A DNA stretch of 52,212 nucleotides from NCBI RefSeq assembly GCF_947503125.1, contig NZ_CANNCR010000029.1:1-52212 (forward strand), read 5' to 3'. Below the pieces are notes generated by a model. It made no database searches. It was not told the origin of the DNA and worked only from the letters and a program-made list of their open reading frames with translations. Source of the DNA: an uncultured Metabacillus sp. (GTDB lineage: Bacteria; Bacillota; Bacilli; Bacillales; Bacillaceae). Made by a program: the position numbers and the translations under genes. Shown here in pieces: positions 31,207 to 38,824 of this stretch. Positions within the stretch are counted from its first letter, which is position 1; each line of letters starts with the position of its first letter.

Positions 31207-31515
31207 ATTCTAATGTGAAAAATTTAACCTATGAGATATAATTCCTATCAACCAAATTAATAACTATTATTCTATAAGACACTGGCAGTGTATGAAATGA
31301 ATAGAGGAAGAGGTATTGTACCTGTATCCTCTATTCATACCTGTTCTGAATATTAATATACCTGGAATGCTTATTAATATGTAATAACTCTATTATATAT
31401 ATCATTTTTTATTGAGTTAGCAACAAGGTATTATATTTCCAATATCTTTTAATATAAGCCTTTGCGGAAGAAAGTAAAATGGGATTTAATCTGTGAATTC
31501 ATCTCTCAAAACGTG
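31207..31515. other. Intergenic between convergent genes, with inverted repeat
   Basis: TGAATAGAGGA (31298-31308) pairs with TCCTCTATTCA (31327-31337), and AGGTA/TACCT pair inside the loop. This is a probable transcription end without a good T-run. No gene was seen. Confidence 0.45.
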
Positions 31516-32028
31516 TTAATAACACTTTTCGTTAGTTGATAAAATAAAAAAACGTCTTATTCCAACATATGCTCTATTTTCGTAACGCTTAATATGGTTA
31601 AAAAACATAGATGAATTCGTTTTCATTTTTGGTGAGAGTAACACATCAGATTCGGAAAAATACACATAATAGTCATTAATATATGAACTTACAGTCTGAT
31701 ATCTATTTAACTCCTTTACATAGTCAATATATTCGTAATTACTTATATTTTGTTGGTTCATCATCAATCGATCTAACTTCTGATCAAAGGAGATTTGTAA
31801 TGATAATTGCTCGACTTCTTTAAATCTATTATCTAATACATCTTTTACTTGCTCCAACATTGCAGTATTTGAATTATTTGCATGTTCCACCATAATGGAT
31901 TCAATCCTATTAAATAGAAATATGCTAATAACGACAGGTAAAAGTAATACGATTAAATACGAAACTAAGAGCTTGATAAAAACAGATTTGCGCATTTCAT
32001 CCATACTGAAGCGTTTCCATTTTAACAT
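31516..32028 (-). pseudogene. Truncated membrane sensor, N-terminal part (YesN/AraC-type or histidine kinase)
   Basis: From ATG 32028 (AGGTG at 6 nt) comes MLKWKRFSMDEMRKSVFIKL and one membrane helix (LVSYLIVLLLPVVISIFLF), followed by an extracellular coiled stretch (LEQVKDVLDNRFKEVEQLSL). This is the standard start of the large Bacillus/Paenibacillus membrane-anchored AraC regulators and sensor kinases, about 600-780 residues long. The frame stops after 170 residues, before the second membrane helix or any DNA-binding or kinase domain. It is thus a remnant, perhaps of the regulator of a lost sugar cassette. Confidence 0.6.
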
Positions 32029-32175
32029 TACGTTCACCTCGCAACATAAGTAATTACACCTTTTTCAAACAAATTGACTTATGATTTTTGTTTCTTCTTT
32101 TAGAATTTACACTTCATTACTATTTATTTTTTTAGTTATATTAACAATAAATATGTCTATCTCAGGATTTGTAAT

Positions 32176-32200
32176 GGAAAAAGCACCCCGGGTGAGGTGC
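32176..32200 (-). terminator. Terminator after GH4 gene
   Basis: On the minus strand GCACC...GGGTGC is followed by TTTTTCC, 28 bases past the GH4 stop codon. Confidence 0.7.
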
Positions 32201-32227
32201 AAGTGTGTATCATTCTGTTCTAGATGT

Positions 32228-33646
32228 TTATACAAGATCCTTGGCATACCAATGCTCAGGAATAATATCCTTTTCCAACTCTAAAAGTTCTTCAATAATT
32301 TGATCTGCATCTGCAATAGAGTTAACGAGAGGATCGGTCAGCATAGCCCTTCTAAGCTTCGTACGATCGCCTTCCACAACGGCTTCCGCTGTTAATTCAT
32401 GTGTATCCAGTACTAGCTCCTGCATCCCGCGAATCCCACGAGGCATCTCGCCAACAGGTAAAGGTTTTACTCCATCCATAGTGACTTCACATAACAGTTC
32501 GAGGAATGAATCGTCGTTCATATTTGTTACCGCTCCTTGATTAAGTGTGTTAATGTAGAACGGTTTCCCTAATCCGCCCACCATATTTTCAATAATATCT
32601 GTCGCATGGTCCGGACCAAATGTATTCATATACTCGCTGATTGGTGTTTCACCGCTTAGGAAACGATCAATCTGCTGCCACATCTCATCATGGCGCTTAT
32701 ATCGGTCTTCCGTTTCCCAAATTGATAATGGCGGTATCGTATCTTCCAGCTTGCCGAGCCCTTGCCAATAAGGAACATACTCCTTTGTATGAGCAGTACA
32801 AGTTGGAACATAGCCGAAGATGTCATACAGTTGATAGCTGATGGCATCATTGTAAAGAGCCTTGGCACCTGTGTCACCACCTACTGTTTCGGTCTCCGCC
32901 GAACGCTTTAATGATTCTGCTATAATAGGAAGGACATCTTTTCCTTCATACTCTGCTTTTAATAGCCAAGTGAAGTGATTTACTCCTGCAATGCGCAAAT
33001 CGAATTTACGGTCGATTTCTTCGGAGTACTCACTTTTATCATTGATAATCCCTGCTCGTTCAGCATAGATTATTTTCTTATGCGGCATATGATGCGAATC
33101 ACACAAAGCAAAAGTTTTTAAATTTGGTGCATATTTTTTTAATGCCATTCCATTGACCGTCGACGGGTTAATATAATTAATGACCCAAGCTTCAGGACAA
33201 ATTTCTTCAATGTCTTTTGCACACTCCATAATCATAGGAAGCTCGCGCATCGCTCGGAAAATCCCACCTGGTCCGATCGTATCACCAGAGCACATTCTTA
33301 TTCCATATTTTTCGGAAATCTCACAGTCTATTCCCCTGTACTTTACCGTGTCCTTAGCAAAACTAAGTACAACAAAATCCGCATCTTGAAGAACTTGCTT
33401 ACGGTCAACCGATCCCTCAATCTTCAATTCTACTTGATTAGCATCGACAACCATTCGGGCTAATTCAACCAGTTTGTTTAACCGTTCTTCGTTTGTATCT
33501 ACTAAAGCTAAAGTACCTTTGTTTAGATGTTTAGAATGAACCATTTGCCAAATACACTGGCGACCGAAAAACAAACTCCCTGCTCCTAACACGACTACCT
33601 TTGGCTTCTGAATACTAATAGAAATCCCCTCCAATTCATTTGTCAT
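32228..33646 (-). CDS. GH4 family alpha-glucosidase/alpha-galactosidase
   Basis: This cytoplasmic NAD- and metal-dependent glycosidase has about 463-472 residues. It shows nucleotide-binding VVVLGAGSLFFGRQ (about residues 17-30), metal ligands C182 (LCDSHHMPH) and H224 (GVNHF), and NYINPS (about 157-162), all GH4 marks. GH4 enzymes cleave alpha- or beta-glucosides, galactosides or galacturonides by an oxidation-elimination path; the LCDSHH form suggests the alpha-galactosidase/glucosidase branch. Start problem: the ATG at 33646 has no ribosome binding site, whereas GGAGGGG lies inside the frame and points to an ATT at 33619. The gene is divergent from an AraC regulator, with a cre-like site before the start. 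Confidence 0.87.
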   Translation of the reverse strand: MTNELEGISISIQKPKVVVLGAGSLFFGRQCIWQMVHSKHLNKGTLALVDTNEERLNKLVELARMVVDANQVELKIEGSVDRKQVLQDADFVVLSFAKDTVKYRGIDCEISEKYGIRMCSGDTIGPGGIFRAMRELPMIMECAKDIEEICPEAWVINYINPSTVNGMALKKYAPNLKTFALCDSHHMPHKKIIYAERAGIINDKSEYSEEIDRKFDLRIAGVNHFTWLLKAEYEGKDVLPIIAESLKRSAETETVGGDTGAKALYNDAISYQLYDIFGYVPTCTAHTKEYVPYWQGLGKLEDTIPPLSIWETEDRYKRHDEMWQQIDRFLSGETPISEYMNTFGPDHATDIIENMVGGLGKPFYINTLNQGAVTNMNDDSFLELLCEVTMDGVKPLPVGEMPRGIRGMQELVLDTHELTAEAVVEGDRTKLRRAMLTDPLVNSIADADQIIEELLELEKDIIPEHWYAKDLV

Positions 33647-33654
33647 CTACAATT

Positions 33655-33668
33655 ATAGAAAGCGGATA
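33655..33668. promoter_or_regulatory. cre-like site before GH4
   Basis: AGAAAGCGGATACA differs from the cre consensus only at the first base. It lies 9-22 bases upstream of the GH4 frame, in the divergent GH4/AraC region. Confidence 0.5.
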
Positions 33669-33782
33669 CAAAATTAGAAATGTAAGAGAGTAATCACTTC
33701 ATGTCAAAAAGTAATATTTAATAATCCGTACAAATTCATATGCTATAATAATTAAGTAAGAAAATGCATAAAAGTATTAAAA

Positions 33783-34649
33783 ATGTCTAACAGTATGGGG
33801 ATGGTCTTACCGATGGATAGCTTAGATATTTTCAACGAACTTTCAGAGCTCATCAAGCTCCAAATAAATTCTTGTAGTGAAGTTGCACATCCCAATAGTT
33901 GGATTGAAAGAAGACAACATAAGGATTATGACTTATGGTGCATTCAAGAAGGACAGATTGAAATTCGTATTCAAGATGAAGTGTATCTCGCTACTGAGGG
34001 AGATTTGATTCTATTCACTCCAAAGGTTGCCTATACTGCTACAACCTTAAGTACCAGTTGCAAATTTATATTCACACACTTTGATCTTAGTCTCGGGGAT
34101 CATCTTCGGATATTAGACAATTATCAGCTGTCTGGAATAATTAATAGCACGCTTGTTGAAGAGGAGATTCGCCTTTTTTTGGATACATATGACCAATATA
34201 AACGTAGTGCCCCAATGTCAGGGATTCGTTTGAAAGGATGTTTGACGATTTTAATCGCTAAGATAATGGAACAGTATGGTCGTAAACAATATCGAGGAGA
34301 ATTCATTCATGATCCAACTAATCAGAAGTTGACCATGGATTTGGTTAAGCTTGAGCCAGTATTTGATTTTATCCATCAACACCTTCATCGGACCATTCGA
34401 GTTGAAGAGATTGCTGCAGTAGCGGGTATGTCACAGAAGTATTTTATCTCTTATTTTAAGCAATCTCTTGGTCTGACACCAGGACGCTACATTTATCAAT
34501 TAAAAATGAACCGTGCTCGAGAATTATTGTACCTTAAACGCTATTCGATCCAACAAATTGCAAGTATGCTCGGCTACCCTGATCCTTACAGTTTCTCTAA
34601 AGCGTTTAAAAAATATTATAAAGTTGCGCCTTCTAAGTTTGTTTGGTGA
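33783..34649 (+). CDS. AraC-family regulator (cupin sensor), divergent from GH4
   Basis: The 278-288-residue protein has a cupin-like N-terminal sensor (about 35-105; IERRQHKDYDLWCIQEGQIE, EGDLILFTP) and a C-terminal double HTH (about 195-288; IRVEEIAAVAGMSQKYFISYF, SIQQIASMLGYPDPYSFSKAF). The true start is unsure: 33783 lacks a good site, while ATG 33813 has GGGGATGG about 8-11 nt before it. A TATAAT (33744-33749) marks the likely promoter. It probably activates the divergent GH4 gene. Confidence 0.85.
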   Translation: MSNSMGMVLPMDSLDIFNELSELIKLQINSCSEVAHPNSWIERRQHKDYDLWCIQEGQIEIRIQDEVYLATEGDLILFTPKVAYTATTLSTSCKFIFTHFDLSLGDHLRILDNYQLSGIINSTLVEEEIRLFLDTYDQYKRSAPMSGIRLKGCLTILIAKIMEQYGRKQYRGEFIHDPTNQKLTMDLVKLEPVFDFIHQHLHRTIRVEEIAAVAGMSQKYFISYFKQSLGLTPGRYIYQLKMNRARELLYLKRYSIQQIASMLGYPDPYSFSKAFKKYYKVAPSKFVW

Positions 34650-34710
34650 GGTTAAAAGATCAATTGATAGTTACAAATCCTTCTTTAACCAAATTATAGA
34701 CGCCTCCCAT

Positions 34711-34742
34711 AAAGTATATCTGCGCCAACAGATATACTTTTT
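34711..34742 (+). terminator. Terminator after AraC gene
   Basis: Stem AAAGTATATCTG / CAGATATACTTT with a 6-nt loop is followed by TT, giving a TTTTT run. It lies 60 bases past the AraC stop codon. Confidence 0.82.
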
Positions 34743-34761
34743 GGGAGAATATACTCTCTAT

Positions 34762-34807
34762 AAAAGTAATAACACCCTACAACCATTTATAGGGTGTTAT
34801 TACTTTT
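34762..34807. terminator. Bidirectional terminator of sorbitol operon end
   Basis: An 18-bp perfect stem, AAAAGTAATAACACCCTA and complement, with a 10-nt loop, lies 25 bases beyond the HAD gene stop codon on the minus strand. Confidence 0.85.
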
Positions 34808-34831
34808 AAACATTCTTCCCAAACTTATCTT

Positions 34832-35497
34832 TCAACTAACATAAAGTGATTCGATCTCTTTTACAACATCCGTAAACTCTTTTTCTTTCATACTAGTTAA
34901 TTTTAGATGACTATTTTCAAATGAAAGGGTTTCGGTAATTTTATTTGGAACGATTACACATTTTAGGCCTGCTGCTATTGCTGCCTTAGAACCGTTTGCA
35001 GAATCCTCAAAAGCAATGGCTTCTGATGGATCGATTCCGAAATAGTTAATGACGTTCTGATATAATGCTGGATCAGGTTTCACCCTCTCAACATCATCTT
35101 TTGTTTGGATAATATCAAAGTATTCTAAGAGATTTAATTCTTGTAAAAAATATGTCACCCATTTTCGATCAGAGCTTGATGCTAATCCAATCTTAAACCC
35201 CAAGCTTTTTGCCTTTCTCAAATAATCCTCCACTCCATCCCTTGCAACAGGATTTTTTAGGTTATCTTTATGGAGCAAGGAAGATTTTTCGATAACTTCT
35301 TCTATAGTCATGGTGCCATTTGTTTTTTCTACAATAAAGTTATAAAGAGCTTTAGAATCAGTTCCTATGTAGGTAGCATAATCAGCAATTGGGAATTTAC
35401 TAGCTTCAAGTTTTAGCAATTTAAGAAATGATTCATAAAGTGCTATCTCTGTATCAATAATTAATCCATCAAAATCAAAGACGACTGCCTTTATCAA
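34832..35497 (-). CDS. HAD-superfamily sugar-phosphate phosphatase / phosphoglucomutase-like
   Basis: The 221-residue HAD protein has motif I VVFDFDGLIIDT, motif II ASSSD, the lysine KPDP of motif III and motif IV FEDSANG. The helical cap lies between motifs I and II. It resembles B. subtilis YhcW and beta-phosphoglucomutase-like phosphatases, which dephosphorylate sugar phosphates. The start is chosen as TTG at 35497, 8 nt behind GGAAGG; the GTG at 35506 touches that site. Last gene of the sorbitol operon, 15 bases behind the transaldolase; it may remove excess fructose or sorbitol phosphate. Confidence 0.83.
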   Translation of the reverse strand: MIKAVVFDFDGLIIDTEIALYESFLKLLKLEASKFPIADYATYIGTDSKALYNFIVEKTNGTMTIEEVIEKSSLLHKDNLKNPVARDGVEDYLRKAKSLGFKIGLASSSDRKWVTYFLQELNLLEYFDIIQTKDDVERVKPDPALYQNVINYFGIDPSEAIAFEDSANGSKAAIAAGLKCVIVPNKITETLSFENSHLKLTSMKEKEFTDVVKEIESLYVS

Positions 35498-35512
35498 ATC
35501 AATCACCTTCCT

Positions 35513-36196
35513 TTATTTTGTTGACATCAAATTATTGCTACCTACCCCATATTGATTCAACCACTCTTCTCTGAATTTTTCTACATCCCTCTCCACTGAT
35601 GGATGATGAAATATTTCCTTCATTAAATCTGGTGGAGCTGTAACACCGTGGGCACCAGATAAAAATACATCTTGAATTTGTTGGACATTTTTAAAGCTCG
35701 CTGCCAGCACTTTACAAGGAAGGTTCTGGGCTGAAAAAATATCTACGATGTCAGAAACTACTTGTGTACCATTACCTGTTAAATTATCAATTCGGTTGAC
35801 ATAAGGTGCAACATATTCAGCACCTGCTTTTGCAGCCATTAATGCACTCATTGGCGTATAAACTGTTGTAGCTAACGTTCGTATCCCTTCTTCTTGCAGC
35901 ATTTTTATAGCCTTGATTCCCTCCAATGTTACTGGAACCTTAACTAGAATACTTCCTGTTATCGTGGTGCAAATATAACGTGCTTCCTCTACAATTTCCT
36001 CTGCTTTCTTAGAAATCGTTTGTACAAATAACTCCTTTTCCTCACCAATAATATTTCTTATTTCTTTTAAAAGTGGCAGAAAATCCCCTTTTTCTTTCAC
36101 AATAATACTTGGATTTGTCGTAACACCGTCAATTGGTAAAAACTCATTTAAATTCTTAATAGCTTCGACATTTGCAGAATCAATAACTAAATTCAT
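35513..36196 (-). CDS. Transaldolase / fructose-6-phosphate aldolase type
   Basis: This 227-residue enzyme of the short transaldolase (FSA/TalC) group has VTTNPSI near the start, Schiff-base lysine K86 in SILVKVPVT, and ASFKNVQQIQDV with GAHGVTAPPD. It would act on fructose-6-phosphate, the product of the sorbitol pathway, either splitting it to dihydroxyacetone and glyceraldehyde-3-phosphate or making sedoheptulose-7-phosphate. GAGGAGTGGGG precedes ATG. It is separated from the EIIA gene by 98 bases with a strong hairpin that could set its expression below that of the PTS genes. Confidence 0.85.
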   Translation of the reverse strand: MNLVIDSANVEAIKNLNEFLPIDGVTTNPSIIVKEKGDFLPLLKEIRNIIGEEKELFVQTISKKAEEIVEEARYICTTITGSILVKVPVTLEGIKAIKMLQEEGIRTLATTVYTPMSALMAAKAGAEYVAPYVNRIDNLTGNGTQVVSDIVDIFSAQNLPCKVLAASFKNVQQIQDVFLSGAHGVTAPPDLMKEIFHHPSVERDVEKFREEWLNQYGVGSNNLMSTK

Positions 36197-36220
36197 ATAT
36201 CCCCACTCCTCTTAAATGAA

Positions 36221-36289
36221 AAACGACCGCTTAACTCTCTTGCTATTCCTTACTTACATAAGGTTTTACCTAAGTTAAGCGAGTCGTTT
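36221..36289 (-). other. Long intra-operon hairpin
   Basis: AAACGACCGCTTAACT (36221-36236) pairs with AGTTAAGCGAGTCGTTT (36273-36289), with one bulge and a 36-nt loop that itself can fold (AGGT/ACCT, CCTTA/TAAGG). On the minus strand it ends in GTCGTTTTTC. It lies between the EIIA and transaldolase genes and could be a leaky terminator, an RNA-processing/stability element, or a small dispersed repeat. Confidence 0.7.
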
Positions 36290-36294
36290 CTTGT

Positions 36295-36660
36295 TTATTT
36301 TGCCACTACTTGAATGAAGTCCCCGGATTTCGGTAAGACAATCTCGCTATCTTCTAAATACAATGTTCCAGGTAGCTCAGGTGCTGCAGACCCATCAAAT
36401 TTTAAGGTGATGTGTCCAAGAGACGATAAATTTTTCTTTACCGCATCCCCTACAGCCGTTATTTTATATTCATGTTCTCCAAGCTGAAGAGTATCCCCTG
36501 GTGCAAGATCATCTTCAACATGATGAACATCAATTAATAAGCAGTATTCTGCTAATTCAGCTGGAGCATTTTCTCCAAAAAGAATGAGCATTTTTTCGCC
36601 AAGAAAATCCTCGATTGATGGTCCAATTTTATTAATTTGTGTTTTGTATTTTGTTTGCAT
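36295..36660 (-). CDS. srlB: PTS glucitol/sorbitol EIIA
   Basis: This 121-residue cytoplasmic PTS component is the glucitol-specific EIIA (Gut family). It takes phosphate from HPr on a histidine in LIDVHHVEDD and passes it to EIIB. ITAVGDAVKKNLSSLGHITL and the FDGSAAPELPG segment are family marks. Length is standard. GGAGA precedes ATG. It follows the EIIBC gene by 48 bases within the sorbitol operon. Confidence 0.92.
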   Translation of the reverse strand: MQTKYKTQINKIGPSIEDFLGEKMLILFGENAPAELAEYCLLIDVHHVEDDLAPGDTLQLGEHEYKITAVGDAVKKNLSSLGHITLKFDGSAAPELPGTLYLEDSEIVLPKSGDFIQVVAK

Positions 36661-36708
36661 TGGGTAAATCTCCTTTACTTACATTGTGAATCAAGATTTT
36701 TTTTTAAC

Positions 36709-37719
36709 TTAATTATCATACATTCCGAAGCTTGCTAGCCAAGCAATAAAGACGGTGGGCGCTCCGGTCAAGAACCTTGAATAAAGTACAGATGGAACTC
36801 CTACCTCTACTGTTTCAACCTCAGCTTCTGCAAGACCCAGCCCTACTGGTACAAAGTCAGCTGCAGCTTGAGCATTAATTGCAAATAGCGCTGGCAATGC
36901 TAAATTAACTGGAATATTTCCTTTTCCAATTTCAACACCGATTAATGTTCCAACTACCTGCGCAATAACAGCTCCAGGCCCTAAAAATGGTGATAAGAGC
37001 GGGAATGAACATACTAACGCGATCACCATTAGTCCCCAAACATTACCAGCAAATGGTGATAAGATCTTTGCAAAAAGATCACCAATCCCAGATTCAATAA
37101 TGACACCGATTAAAAGAGCAACAAAGGCCATAAATGGAAGAATGGTTTTAATTACTGTATCAATTGCTTCACGGCCCGCTTGGTAGAATATGCTTGTAAC
37201 AGAGCCCAATGCCATACCTACTCGAGCTAACAATCCTTTTGGTGCTGTTTGTTCACTAATTTTCTTTTTCGTACTATATTTGCCTTCTTGTTTTCCCTCT
37301 TCCTTAACAGCTGTTTCAGCAGTAGTTGCTTCTTTTGAAGCTGCTGCATCACTTAACTGAATGTTCTCAACCTTAACACCTGAAACATAGATATCCTCTG
37401 TAATATGTTTTGCCAATGGGCCACTTTGTCCTGTAGGCATGATATTAATAGTAGGAATTCTTTTTTGCGGATATAATCCACAACGTAATGTTCCGCCACA
37501 ATCGATGATCACACATGCCATTTCATTTTCTGGAACAGATGTCTTAAAACCATCAACTAGTTCACAACCAGTTAACTCAGCAATTTTGTCTGCAATGTCA
37601 GGTCTTTGTCCACCTGTAATATATACTACTTTATTCTTCTCGGCTGTTGGTGTTATCACTAATGGACCACCAAAACCACCAGATCCTTTTGAAACTTTTA
37701 TTGAATGAAATGCAGTCAT
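36709..37719 (-). CDS. srlE: PTS glucitol/sorbitol EIIBC
   Basis: The 336-residue protein has an N-terminal EIIB-Gut domain (about 1-110; [20 protein letters not shown] with the phospho-cysteine, then [15 protein letters not shown]) and a C-terminal membrane EIIC part (about 170-336; [35 protein letters not shown]). With SrlA it forms the sorbitol channel. The ATG at 37719 lies 6 nt behind GGTGGTG; the upstream in-frame GTG overlaps that site. The preceding gene stops 12 bases earlier. Confidence 0.92.
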   Translation of the reverse strand: MTAFHSIKVSKGSGGFGGPLVITPTAEKNKVVYITGGQRPDIADKIAELTGCELVDGFKTSVPENEMACVIIDCGGTLRCGLYPQKRIPTINIMPTGQSGPLAKHITEDIYVSGVKVENIQLSDAAASKEATTAETAVKEEGKQEGKYSTKKKISEQTAPKGLLARVGMALGSVTSIFYQAGREAIDTVIKTILPFMAFVALLIGVIIESGIGDLFAKILSPFAGNVWGLMVIALVCSFPLLSPFLGPGAVIAQVVGTLIGVEIGKGNIPVNLALPALFAINAQAAADFVPVGLGLAEAEVETVEVGVPSVLYSRFLTGAPTVFIAWLASFGMYDN

Positions 37720-37731
37720 TATTTTCACCAC

Positions 37732-38280
37732 CTATAATTGAACTGTATCTTTTAATTTTACTTTTTGCTGTTTCGCAACATATACTGTCGTTAAATCGGT
37801 AACCCATCCTCTTAAAAAGTTCGTTGCAATACCAACAAGGAAATAGCGGAGTGCTAACTCTGTTGTATCGTGACCTAACGTTGTAATTCCTGCCGCAATG
37901 CCAAGGAATACAAATAATTCACCTGGGTTTACGTGTGGAAACAATCCATTATGTGTATGACATGAGTATGATGCTGCTGCATAGTAGCTTGGTTTGTATT
38001 TTTCAGGTAAAAATCTTCCAAGTGATAGTGTCATTGGATTTGCAAAAACAAATGTACCAATGACAGGCAATACGAAATATCTCGTAAACGGATTTTTCCC
38101 TGATTTTTTCGCAATTTTTTCTACTCTTTCTTCACCAACTAGACGAATAATCGCATTCATTGCAACTAATAACATAATTAATAATGGAACAATATCTGTC
38201 ACAAGATCTATAAATACTTCTCCGCCATGGCGGAACAAATCCATAAACTTTTCTGCACCTTTAATAATGATATCCATCAT
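37732..38280 (-). CDS. srlA: PTS glucitol/sorbitol EIIC
   Basis: This 182-residue membrane protein is the glucitol EIIC subunit, with about four helices and motifs [20 protein letters not shown] and [15 protein letters not shown] that mark the family. It transports sorbitol together with SrlE. Tandem ATGs at 38280 and 38277 follow AAGGGTG; the second has better spacing. It lies 12 bases behind gutM. Confidence 0.92.
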   Translation of the reverse strand: MMDIIIKGAEKFMDLFRHGGEVFIDLVTDIVPLLIMLLVAMNAIIRLVGEERVEKIAKKSGKNPFTRYFVLPVIGTFVFANPMTLSLGRFLPEKYKPSYYAAASYSCHTHNGLFPHVNPGELFVFLGIAAGITTLGHDTTELALRYFLVGIATNFLRGWVTDLTTVYVAKQQKVKLKDTVQL

Positions 38281-38292
38281 TTCACCCTTTTC

Positions 38293-38718
38293 TTATTTCT
38301 TACTAGGAATCAAATAATCGATCAAACCTTTTTTAACTCTCAGTTCTCCGCCTTTGGAGATAATGTCATAGCTTCTTAAGGCATCAGCTATCGCTAATCT
38401 CGTTAACTTATCAACACCATTAAAGTCTGCTTCTGAAATTTTTAATAAATACTTTCCTTCGAAGCCTTTAAGATCCCTCACACGAGAGAACACTGTAACC
38501 CCTTGCATCTTTGCTGCCTTTACGATTTTATTGCGTTTATCTATGCAAAACATAACAACAGTGCCTGCACGAAACATCCCAGTCTTTTTACCAATTGCCA
38601 CTCTTCCTAATGATCTCATCTCAGCATATTTTCGATTAAAATGCCGGATCTGCAAAAAGCCGAGTATACTCTGAATAAGCCATGCTGCACCTATTAATAG
38701 GATTAAATATAAAATCAT
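38293..38718 (-). CDS. gutM: Glucitol operon activator GutM
   Basis: The 141-residue GutM/SrlM-type protein has an N-terminal membrane helix (ILYLILLIGAAWLIQSIL) and a conserved body (RHFNRKYAEMRSLGRVAIGK, GTVVMFCIDKRNKI). In enterobacteria GutM helps activate the sorbitol operon; in Firmicutes it sits, as here, between the PRD regulator and EIIC genes. GGGGTGAAGAG precedes ATG. How a membrane protein activates transcription is not settled. Confidence 0.88.
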   Translation of the reverse strand: MILYLILLIGAAWLIQSILGFLQIRHFNRKYAEMRSLGRVAIGKKTGMFRAGTVVMFCIDKRNKIVKAAKMQGVTVFSRVRDLKGFEGKYLLKISEADFNGVDKLTRLAIADALRSYDIISKGGELRVKKGLIDYLIPSKK

Positions 38719-38824
38719 CTCTTCACCCCTTTTCTTTGATGTTATTTTGGTGCGGAGTTGACAACATAATGAAAAGCATAACCCTCAGCATGATTGCCCT
38801 TCACTGATAAACTCCAACCATAGA

